From contig NZ_CP030864.1 in NCBI RefSeq assembly GCF_003325375.1, positions 310,001-374,000 of the forward strand: DNA of 64,000 bases. The letters are read 5' to 3'. Below, piece after piece: positions 52,480-60,032 of the stretch; the stretch's first letter is position 1, and every line of letters starts with the position of its first letter. The notes under the pieces are model-generated. The model was not told where the DNA came from and did not search any database. It was given only the letters and a program-made list of their open reading frames with translations. Both the position numbers and the translations under genes were made by a program. Source of the stretch: Streptomyces globosus (GTDB lineage: Bacteria; Actinomycetota; Actinomycetes; Streptomycetales; Streptomycetaceae).

Positions 52480-52599
52480 GACCGCTCCCCGTCTTTTTCT
52501 TCCGAACCGATGTCCTTACTTTGTCACCCCCCACTGACAATCGACCCCGGCTCCGGCTCCGGTCCGGCCCGACCGGGGCGGAACGCCCGCAGCCGCCTC

Positions 52600-53586
52600 C
52601 TACCGCCGCCCGAACCGGGTCCGGTACGCCGACGGGGTGATGCCCGTCTCACGGCGCATCAGCGTCCGCAGACGCGCGGCGGTTCCGAGCCCGCTGCGCC
52701 GCGCCACCACCTCGAGGCGCGCCTCGCCCCGCTCGATCAAGCGGCAGGCGAGGGCGACCCGTTCCGCCGTGAGCCAGGCGAGCGGCGTCGTTCCCAACTG
52801 GGCCCGGAAACGGCGGTGCAGCGTCGCCGGGCTGACCGCCGCGCGCGCCGCGAGATCGGCCACCGACAGCGGTGCGTCCAGGCGCTCCAGCGCCCAGGCC
52901 AGGACCGGCGCGAGGGACTCGTCGGGCAGGTCGGGCACGGGGCGCTCCACGAACTGGCGCTGGCCCCCGTCGCGGTGGGCGGCGAACACCAGGCGGCGGC
53001 TCACGGCGGTTGCGACCTCAGCGCCGTGGTCGCGGCGCACGATGTGCAGCCCGAGGTCGAGCGCGGCCGCGCTGCCCGCCGCGGTGAGGATGTCGCCGTC
53101 GTCCACGAACAGCACGTCGGACTCCAGCCGGACGGACGGGAAGCGCGCCCGGAAGGAGTCCGCCCACTGCCAGTGCGCGGTGGCCCGGCGCCCGTCGAGC
53201 ACACCGGCCTCCGCCAGGGTGAAGGCGCCGCTGCAGAAGCCGACCAGGCGCGCACCGCGCGCGTGGGCGCGGCGGACGGCGTCCAGCACGGCGGGGCGCC
53301 GAGGAACCTCCACGTCGGGGCGGTTCGGGACGATCAAGGTGTCCGCCGCCTCGGCCGCTTCCAGGCCGGCGACTCCCGTCAGGGTGAAGAACCCGTCCCG
53401 CATCAGGGTGCGGGGCTCGGGGGAGCAGAGCGCGAACTCGTACAGGTCACGCCCGATCTCCGGTCGGCGCAGCCCGAACACCTCGGTCGCGCAGCCGAGC
53501 TCGAAGGGGTTCGAGTTCGCGTCGACGACCACGACGACCCGGTGCGCGCCCGCCGGGCGCGGTGCGTGCGAGGATCCGTGCGGCAT
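52600..53586 (-). CDS. GlxA-type AraC-family regulator
   Basis: 328 residues. The N-terminal DJ-1/PfpI-like domain includes RVVVVVDANSNPFELGCATE and the nucleophile-elbow segment RLVGFCSGAFTLAEAGVL with Cys. The C-terminal AraC double HTH is complete: PLSVADLAARAAVSPATLHR, RFRAQLGTTPLAWLTAERVA and SGLGTAARLRTLMRRETGIT. It is divergent from a cupin gene with 52 bases between, so it probably controls that gene and itself. Confidence 0.92.
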   Translation of the reverse strand: MPHGSSHAPRPAGAHRVVVVVDANSNPFELGCATEVFGLRRPEIGRDLYEFALCSPEPRTLMRDGFFTLTGVAGLEAAEAADTLIVPNRPDVEVPRRPAVLDAVRRAHARGARLVGFCSGAFTLAEAGVLDGRRATAHWQWADSFRARFPSVRLESDVLFVDDGDILTAAGSAAALDLGLHIVRRDHGAEVATAVSRRLVFAAHRDGGQRQFVERPVPDLPDESLAPVLAWALERLDAPLSVADLAARAAVSPATLHRRFRAQLGTTPLAWLTAERVALACRLIERGEARLEVVARRSGLGTAARLRTLMRRETGITPSAYRTRFGRR

Positions 53587-53638
53587 GTGCGATTCCTAGC
53601 ACTCACACCGCCTGCCCGGCAATGCGGACGATGGGCCC
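53587..53638. promoter_or_regulatory. divergent promoter region of regulator and cupin gene
   Basis: Only 52 bases separate the two divergent starts, so both promoters and any GlxA-type operator must overlap here or within the coding ends. Confidence 0.45.
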
Positions 53639-54043
53639 ATGAGCAACGCACCCGTCTCCCTCGCCAAGGCCCTGGCCTCCTTCGACGCCCTGTGGAGCCC
53701 CCGCATCGTCACGCAGGTCAACGACTACGACGTGCGCATCGCCAAGGTCGGGGGCGAGCACGTCTGGCACGCCCACGACGACACCGACGAGTTCTTCCTC
53801 GTCCTCGACGGAGAGCTGCACATCTCCCTGCGCGAGCCGGAGGGGGAGCGCACGGTCCTCCTCCCCCGGGGCTCGGTCTTCACCGTTCCCAAGGGCACGC
53901 ACCACAGGCCGTACGCCCCGTCCGGCGCCGCGATCCTCATGTTCGAGCCCACGGGGACGCCGACCACCGGCGACCGCCACGACGAGGTACCGGCCCACGT
54001 CGACGTGACGACCGGTCACGCACTCGGCACACTCGGGGCCTGA
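53639..54043 (+). CDS. cupin-domain protein
   Basis: 134 residues forming one Cupin_2 barrel. Metal-binding motif 1 is EHVWHAHDDTDEFFLVLDGE (His, His, Glu pattern) and motif 2 is FTVPKGTHHRPYAPSGAAIL. The pairing with a divergent GlxA-type regulator is common in actinobacteria. Substrate or reaction unknown; small single-domain cupins of this kind include isomerases and quercetinase-like enzymes. Confidence 0.9.
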   Translation: MSNAPVSLAKALASFDALWSPRIVTQVNDYDVRIAKVGGEHVWHAHDDTDEFFLVLDGELHISLREPEGERTVLLPRGSVFTVPKGTHHRPYAPSGAAILMFEPTGTPTTGDRHDEVPAHVDVTTGHALGTLGA

Positions 54044-54300
54044 ACCGGCGGCCCGCCGCAGGCAGCGTCCTCCAGCGGTGGACATCGCTGCACCCGCCTG
54101 CCGCCCGGCGACCGCGTGCGCTCGCCGGGCTCGCGGACGTCTCTGCCGGGCCAGACCCCCTCGTCCGCCCCGTCCCGGCGACAGGGGCCGCGCCACGGTC
54201 GGGGCGCGCGGGGTGAGCCACGCCTTCCTCGCCGCGGCCGCCGGACACAGGGCCCCAGGTCCGGGCCCCAGGCAGCAGGCTGACCGGGCCCGCCGGCCCG

Positions 54301-54666
54301 TCAGAGCCAGCCCTGCTGCGCCGCCTTCAGGCCTGCCTCGAAGCGGCTCGTGGCGTGCAGGCGCTCCATCAGCGCGGCCATCTGCCGCCGGACCGTCCGC
54401 AGTGAGACCCCCAGCCGCTTCGCCGCCGCCTCATCGGTCATGCCCGACGCCAGCAGCCGCAGCAGCTCCAGCTCGGCGGCGGTCGGCTGCGTGTCGCTGG
54501 GGCGCGGGCGGTCCGCCCCGAGGGGCACCGCCGCGTTCCACGTCTGCTCGAACAGGGTGATCAGCGAGGCGACGATGCCCGGCGCGCGCGTACACAGAGC
54601 GCCCAGACGGGAGTTGGCCGGGTCGATCGGCACGACGGCGACCGTGGCCGTCCTCTCCGACCTCAT
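54301..54666 (-). pseudogene. truncated LuxR-type HTH regulator
   Basis: 121 residues. The C-terminal ~60 residues are a LuxR HTH (TAAELELLRLLASGMTDEAA, AKRLGVSLRTVRRQMAALME). The N-terminal part (PIDPANSRLGALCTRAPGIV, ASLITLFEQTWNAAVPLG) matches the linker region seen in ~320-residue Streptomyces regulators, whose sensor half is missing here. It may be a remnant or a functional minimal regulator. Its 5' end overlaps the opposite-strand 80-residue gene. Confidence 0.6.
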
Positions 54667-54886
54667 CTGGGCCCATGCCCGACCAGCCCACGGACTCGAA
54701 CACGTCCGGGCCAGGCCCTGCGACGCAGGCGTCGACCTCTACCTCTTCTTCCGCGCCGCCTCCGAGGCCGCCGCCCTCGACCAGGCCCGCGCCCTCCTCT
54801 CCGGCGCCCGCGCCCCGCTCCGCGCCCACGGCTACGCCACCCCGCCGCCGGGCCGCTCACCCGCCAAGGACCAAGGAACGCAGTGA
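54644..54886 (+). CDS. small hypothetical protein coupled to the lectin-lysin gene
   Basis: 80 residues (LSDLIWAHARPAHGLEHVRA, then DLYLFFRAASEAAALDQARA). The stop overlaps the next start as GTGA. The pattern fits small Streptomyces proteins that carry a DLYLFxRA motif. It overlaps the truncated LuxR frame on the other strand by 23 bases. No signal peptide. The GTG start lacks a strong ribosome site. Confidence 0.55.
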   Translation: MAVLSDLIWAHARPAHGLEHVRARPCDAGVDLYLFFRAASEAAALDQARALLSGARAPLRAHGYATPPPGRSPAKDQGTQ

Positions 54887-56088
54887 CCAACACCCTCCTC
54901 CAGGCCGCCCGCAAGACCGCCGTCGCCGCCCTGTCCGGCGTGCTCGGGGCCGGGCTGCTCACCGCGGCGACCGTCGCCGCCGCCCCGGCCGCCCAGGCCG
55001 CGACGACGTGCAGCGGCACCGCCTCGATCTACGGCGTCCTCCCCGACGGCCGCCTCACCTTCAGCAGCATCACGCCCGCCACGGGCGAGCTGAAGAAGGT
55101 CGTCATCGGAGCCGACCTCGGCTTCGAGCCGAAGGCGATGGCCACCCTCAACTTCAACACCGTCCTGGTCACCTCGACCGCCGGCGCCCTCTACCGCCTG
55201 GACGTCCTCACCAACAACACGTCGCTCGTACTGGAGCGCCCGCCCGTCAAGCTCTTCGACAGCGGCTGGACGCACGACAAGCTCACCTACGACGGCCACG
55301 GCCACCTGTACGGCACTGCCGGCGGCCTCCTCCTCCAGTACCTGGTGTCGCAGCCGAAGCCGACCGGTTCGGCGCACATCGGCCAGCGCAGGGAGATCGG
55401 CAGCGGCTTCGTCCTGAAGACCCTCACCGCCGCCGGCGACGACCGCCTGCTGGCGACCACGGGGGCGGGCGCCCTGTACTCGTACAGGATCGACAGCGCG
55501 GGCGGGTGGAGCCGCGACGACCTGAAGGCCTCGGGCTGGTCCGCCTTCGACCAGCTCGTCTCGCCCGGCGGCGGCCTCTACTACGGCCGGATCGCCACCA
55601 CCGGCGCCATGTACTGGTACAAGGACGCCGATCCGGCCGACGGCAGCGGCAGCGACATCGCCTACCACAACGACACGCCCGTCAACACCGGCGGCTGGAC
55701 GCAGCAGCTGCTCTCCGCCCAGCCGGGCACGTTCACCTGCACCACCGCCGCGGACCCGCTCGACGGCCGCGACATCCCCGCCGTGAAGGCGGCCGGCCGC
55801 GACCTGATGAACCGCCACGACGGCGGCGTCTGGAACAACTCCACCCAGTGGAGCTGCCTGGAGCAGCTCTGGGACAGGGAGAGCGGCTGGCGCTACTGGG
55901 CCGACAACCCGAGCTCCAGCGCGTACGGCATTCCCCAGGCCCTGCCCGGCTCCAAGATGGACGCCTTCGGCGACGACTGGCGCACCAACCCGATCACGCA
56001 GATCAAGTGGGGCCTGTCGTACATCGACGGCCGGTACGGCACGCCGTGCGGCGCCTGGAACCACTTCCTGAAGAACAACTGGTACTGA
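54883..56088 (+). CDS. secreted tachylectin-like protein with transglycosylase-like C-terminus
   Basis: 401 residues. Signal peptide ~1-40 (cleavage near PAAQA/ATTC). Residues ~42-285 form a tachylectin-2-like beta-propeller (SIYGVLPDGRLTFSSITPAT, FNTVLVTSTAGALYRLD, GGGLYYGRIATTGAMYWYKD). The C-terminal ~90 residues resemble a soluble lytic transglycosylase-like fold: LEQLWDRESGWRYWADNPSS with candidate catalytic Glu, then SAYGIPQALPGSKMDAFGDD and IKWGLSYIDGRYGTPCGAWN. It would bind glycans and cut peptidoglycan. It is paralogous over the lectin part to the next protein. Confidence 0.88.
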   Translation: MTNTLLQAARKTAVAALSGVLGAGLLTAATVAAAPAAQAATTCSGTASIYGVLPDGRLTFSSITPATGELKKVVIGADLGFEPKAMATLNFNTVLVTSTAGALYRLDVLTNNTSLVLERPPVKLFDSGWTHDKLTYDGHGHLYGTAGGLLLQYLVSQPKPTGSAHIGQRREIGSGFVLKTLTAAGDDRLLATTGAGALYSYRIDSAGGWSRDDLKASGWSAFDQLVSPGGGLYYGRIATTGAMYWYKDADPADGSGSDIAYHNDTPVNTGGWTQQLLSAQPGTFTCTTAADPLDGRDIPAVKAAGRDLMNRHDGGVWNNSTQWSCLEQLWDRESGWRYWADNPSSSAYGIPQALPGSKMDAFGDDWRTNPITQIKWGLSYIDGRYGTPCGAWNHFLKNNWY

Positions 56089-56198
56089 CGCGCGCCGCGG
56101 CCGCGGCCCCGGCCGCACCCCGCGCCTCGTACCCCCCGGCCTCATGCTCTTCCGCCCCGCCCGGCTCAGGGCTGTCCGAAACCACCGGAGAAGAACCC

Positions 56199-57515
56199 AT
56201 GCGTCGCTCGTCGTCCCGCACGCTCCGCCTCACCGCGACCCTCGCCGCGGCCGCGACCTCCCTCGGCCTGGTCACCCTCACCACGGCGACGCCGGCCCAG
56301 GCGGCCGCCATCTGCGGCGGCAACGTCTCCGTCTACGGCACCCTGCCGGACGGGCGCCTCACGTACACGGCGATATCCCCGACCACCGGCGACCGCGTCA
56401 AGACGCTGATCGGCGCGAACCCGGGCTTCACGCCGAAGGCGATGGCCACCCTCAACTTCAACACGGTCCTCGTGACGTCCACGGCGGGCGAGCTGTACCG
56501 CGTCGACATCCAGACCAACGACAGCGCCCTGGCACTGGCCGGCGTGACCAGGATCTGGGACAGCGGCTGGACCTTCGACAAGATGGTCTACGACGGCGCC
56601 GGCCACCTCTACGGCACGGTCGCGGGCCAGCTCCACCGCTACAACGTCTCCCAGGCCAAGCCCGCCGGCCCGGCGCACATCGCCAAGCACGTCGTGATCG
56701 ACGAGGGCTTCGTCCTCAAGACCCTCGCCGCGGCCGGCGACGACGTCCTCGTCGCCACCACCGCCGACGGCAGGCTGCTCTCGTACCAGATCAACGGCGT
56801 CGGCGACTGGGAGCGCTCCGAACTGAAGAGCAGCGGCTGGTCGGCGGTCGACAGCCTCGTCTCGCCCGGCGGCGGCCTCTACTACGGCCGCACGAACGGC
56901 GGCATGTACTGGTACCACGACGCCGACCCCACCGACGGCAGGGGCGGCGACATCGCCTACCACTCCGACGACCCGGTCGACGCGAGCGGCTGGACGCAGA
57001 CCCTGCTCTCCGCGTACGCCAACGACTGCACCTACCAGCCGCCGGCACCCCCGACCCCGACCCCGTCCACCCGCGGCGGCCAGATCACCCGTACCGAGAT
57101 CATGAGCCGCGCCGTGAACTGGCTGAACCGCGACATCCCGTACAGCCAGAGCGCGTACGCCTCCGACCCGGACGGCGGCCACTCGTACCGCACGGACTGC
57201 TCGGGCTTCATCTCGATGGCCTGGCACGCCGGCAGCAGCTACACCACCGCCACCCTCCCGGGCGTCAGCGCCACCATCTCCAAGTCGGACCTCCAGCCGG
57301 GGGACGCGCTGAACACGTCGTCCGGGCACGTGGTGCTCTTCGAGAAGTGGGTCGACAAGGCGGCCGGCAAGTTCTCGTACATCCACCAGTCGAACCCGAA
57401 CGACGACATGATGCGCGGCCAGGACTACCTCAACGGCGGCTCGGACGGCCGCATCGCCGGGCACGCGGCGTCGGGGTACGTGGCCCTCCGCTACGACAAG
57501 GTGATCAACGGCTGA
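56199..57515 (+). CDS. secreted tachylectin-like protein with NlpC/P60-like C-terminus
   Basis: 438 residues. Signal peptide ~1-35 (TPAQA/AAIC). The lectin propeller (~37-285) aligns with the preceding protein (SVYGTLPDGRLTYTAISPTT, FNTVLVTSTAGELYRVD). After a Pro/Thr linker, residues ~300-438 are a cysteine-peptidase fold: YRTDCSGFISMAWHAG with the Cys nucleophile, GDALNTSSGHVVLFEKW with His, and FSYIHQSNP. It probably cuts wall peptides. GGAGAAG precedes the ATG. 110 bases separate it from the upstream paralogue. Confidence 0.9.
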   Translation: MRRSSSRTLRLTATLAAAATSLGLVTLTTATPAQAAAICGGNVSVYGTLPDGRLTYTAISPTTGDRVKTLIGANPGFTPKAMATLNFNTVLVTSTAGELYRVDIQTNDSALALAGVTRIWDSGWTFDKMVYDGAGHLYGTVAGQLHRYNVSQAKPAGPAHIAKHVVIDEGFVLKTLAAAGDDVLVATTADGRLLSYQINGVGDWERSELKSSGWSAVDSLVSPGGGLYYGRTNGGMYWYHDADPTDGRGGDIAYHSDDPVDASGWTQTLLSAYANDCTYQPPAPPTPTPSTRGGQITRTEIMSRAVNWLNRDIPYSQSAYASDPDGGHSYRTDCSGFISMAWHAGSSYTTATLPGVSATISKSDLQPGDALNTSSGHVVLFEKWVDKAAGKFSYIHQSNPNDDMMRGQDYLNGGSDGRIAGHAASGYVALRYDKVING

Positions 57516-57705
57516 CACCGGCACACCCCGGGGCCCGCGGGCCGCAGCACGCAGGCTGCGCACCGCGGGCTCCGCTGTTGCCGGGCGCGTTCAGATTCAG
57601 ATCATTGCAACGGAAGCCTCTTGTGTATTGCATTACCGCTCATGCTCACCGCAATGATTACAAGTCAACTACCTGCACAAACGTAAATATCAAGCAGTAG
57701 GCATG

Positions 57706-57751
57706 TTGATGCTTGCTCAAACGCAACGTAGCTTTTCTGGTGTCGGAAACA
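57706..57751 (+). promoter_or_regulatory. promoter of the alpha/beta hydrolase gene, shared with the DUF4097 promoter
   Basis: TTGATG (57706-57711), a 17-base spacer and TAGCTT (57729-57734). Positions 57719-57751 match 37100-37132 at 31 of 33 bases. TCATTGCAACG at 57602 also recurs upstream of the DUF4097 promoter at nearly the same distance (104 against 103 bases to the -35). Confidence 0.65.
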
Positions 57752-57783
57752 AGAGCGAACGCCCCCAAACGGAGGACGACACC

Positions 57784-58593
57784 ATGACGACGACCCCCTC
57801 ACCCTGGACCGGCACGGTCACCGTCGACGACACCGCACTCGCGGTGACCGACACCGGCGGCCCCGGCCGCCCCGTGGTCTACCTCAACGGCTGCTACGCC
57901 GACCGGTCGCACTGGCGCCGCGTCATCGCCGACCTCGGCGGCACCGACTTCCGCCACATCACGTTCGACGCGCGCGGCCGCGGCAGGTCGCAGCGCTCCG
58001 CGGACTACTCCTTCGAGGCGTGCCTCCGCGACATCGACGCGGTCCTCGCCGCGCGCGCCGTGGAACAGCCGATCGTGGTGGGCTGGTCCTACGGCGCCGC
58101 ACTCGCCGTCAACTGGGCCGCCCGCAACCCCGGCCGCGCCCGGGGCACGGTGTGCGTGGACGGAGCGCTGCCGCACGAATGGCTCGACGACGCCGCCCGC
58201 GAGAAGATCCGCAAGCTGTTCCGTCGGCTGAGCCCGCTGTTCCCGGTCGCCCGCCGACTCGGCCTGGCGGCCCGCATGAGCGCCGCGCAACACGCCGAGA
58301 TCAACATCGAGGCGAACGAACTCTGCGCGCCGGCCGTCCTCGACCCCGTCCTGGACAGCCTGACCCTCCCGGTCCGCTACGTCCTCGCCACCGGCGGCAA
58401 CCTGGGCGGGGAAGCACAGCTGATGGAGAAGATCCGGGCCGACCTGACCCCGGCCACCCTCCGCAACCCGCACATCCGCATCGCCGCGAAGGCCCCCAGC
58501 AACCACTCGAAGATCCTCCGCAACGACTTCCGCGCCGTAGCGGACACCGTCCGCGAACTCGCGGGCGCCCCGCGCAGCCCCCAGGCGGCCTGA
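57784..58593 (+). CDS. alpha/beta-hydrolase-fold enzyme
   Basis: 269 residues. Oxyanion region PVVYLNGCYADRSHW, nucleophile elbow VVGWSYGAALAVNWA with Ser102 (GxSxG), and a late His in APSNHSKIL. The FDARGRGRSQ segment is typical of the family. GGAGG lies 8-12 bases upstream of the ATG. The promoter region is shared with a DUF4097 gene 20 kb away, suggesting a common regulator. Substrate unknown. Confidence 0.9.
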   Translation: MTTTPSPWTGTVTVDDTALAVTDTGGPGRPVVYLNGCYADRSHWRRVIADLGGTDFRHITFDARGRGRSQRSADYSFEACLRDIDAVLAARAVEQPIVVGWSYGAALAVNWAARNPGRARGTVCVDGALPHEWLDDAAREKIRKLFRRLSPLFPVARRLGLAARMSAAQHAEINIEANELCAPAVLDPVLDSLTLPVRYVLATGGNLGGEAQLMEKIRADLTPATLRNPHIRIAAKAPSNHSKILRNDFRAVADTVRELAGAPRSPQAA

Positions 58594-58673
58594 CCCGTGA
58601 CGCCCCCACCGCACCGGAACCCGGCCGCCGCAGCGAATTCGCCCGCGGCGACCGGTGCCGCGGGGCACACCGG

Positions 58674-59747
58674 TCAGGGCCGGCGCGCCCCGCGGGCCGC
58701 ACGTTCCCGCCACAGGCAGTAGACGCCGGCCGGATCGCTCCAGGAACTCCAGGGTCGCGCACCCACCGAGCCGTCGACGAGCCGGAACTGCGCGAGCGCC
58801 TCGTCGTACCGCTTCTGCCGGGTCAGGAAGTAGGCCAGCAGGTGCCGTACTTCCGCCGTGTTCGGGTGCCCGGCGGGTGCCGCGGCCACGTCCGCGAGTG
58901 CGGCGTCGACCGCGGCCGTCAGCTCCGGAGTCCTGAAGTCGCCCGCCTTCGCGCCGTCGTCGTGGTGCTCGTACCACGCGATCAGCGGCAGCGCCGCGAG
59001 CAGGCTCCCGCGAGGGGCCGTTGCCGCGGCCTCCCGCGCGAACGACGCGGCCAGCTCCTCCGAGCCGCGCCACTTCGCGCACCAGAACTGAAGCGCCGCG
59101 CAGTGAGCGGCGTAGTGGTACGGGTCGCGGGCCGTGATCTCCTTCCACAGAGTCTGCATGTCCGCATGGGAGCGGCCGAGGCCCACCGCCACCCAGATCT
59201 CGTTGACGTGGGGTCCGGGGTCGTCCGGATTCAGATCCGCTGCACGTGCGTTCTCGGCCGGCGCCTGGACCAGGGTGCTGTGGAACCCCGCGAACTGCTC
59301 ACGGCTGGTGTCCTTCGCCCAGCCGCCGCCCCGCAGGTGCCAGGCCAGCGCGATCGTGGCCTGCGCCCGTACGAGCACTGCGTCCGGGTCGTCCGGGCCG
59401 ACGGAAGCCTCCCACGCGGCCAGCCAGCTGTCCGGGCGGGCGGCCCGGTGGTCGCCGAACGCCGCGGTGTAGTGGGAGCGGCGAGCCCAGTCCCTGCGCT
59501 CCCGGCTCGATGCGAGCAGCCGTGCGGCAGGCTCCCATATGCCGCGTGCGGCGGCGGCCTGCGCCAGTTCCAGCTCGGGTTCGGGAGCCGCCCGGGACGC
59601 ATTCTGCTGCGAGGCGGGAAGCAGCCCCAACTTCTGGGCCTTGGCGGACGGATCGCGGGAGGAGGAACCACCGGTGGTGCTGCGGTAGTAGACGACCGCC
59701 ACGGCGATGGCGACGGCGATGGCGAGGGCACGTGCGATGTCCACCAT
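58674..59747 (-). CDS. DUF4034-like protein with N-terminal membrane anchor
   Basis: 357 residues. An N-terminal helix (ALAIAVAIAVAVVYYRS) anchors a helical domain that resembles the protein at 47541-48518 (ITARDPYHYAAHCAALQFWC, KWRGSEELAASFAREA, APRGSLLAALPLIAWYEHHD). The ATG at 59747 has GAGAGG 9 bases upstream. Function unknown. It is convergent with the hydrolase gene. Confidence 0.82.
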   Translation of the reverse strand: MVDIARALAIAVAIAVAVVYYRSTTGGSSSRDPSAKAQKLGLLPASQQNASRAAPEPELELAQAAAARGIWEPAARLLASSRERRDWARRSHYTAAFGDHRAARPDSWLAAWEASVGPDDPDAVLVRAQATIALAWHLRGGGWAKDTSREQFAGFHSTLVQAPAENARAADLNPDDPGPHVNEIWVAVGLGRSHADMQTLWKEITARDPYHYAAHCAALQFWCAKWRGSEELAASFAREAAATAPRGSLLAALPLIAWYEHHDDGAKAGDFRTPELTAAVDAALADVAAAPAGHPNTAEVRHLLAYFLTRQKRYDEALAQFRLVDGSVGARPWSSWSDPAGVYCLWRERAARGARRP

Positions 59748-60032
59748 CACGCACTGCCTCTCCGGCGGGCGCCCGCCACGGGCACGGCGGTGCACGGCGC
59801 GCGCACGGATACAGCCATGAAGCGGTTTTCCCCCGGTTCGAGAAACAGGTCGGTCGGGAGCGGGCCGGGAGCACCCCGGCGCCCCGCAAGTCCGTTCCCC
59901 GTGGAAGGCGATCATCGCATGATCTGCTGCTTCCCTGGACTGCAAGGCGGGCCGGTGAGGGGATGTAGACCACCCCGCGACGCCCGCCGGGGCGAGCCCC
60001 CTTCGGTCCTCGCCCCGGCGCTCGAACGTCGC

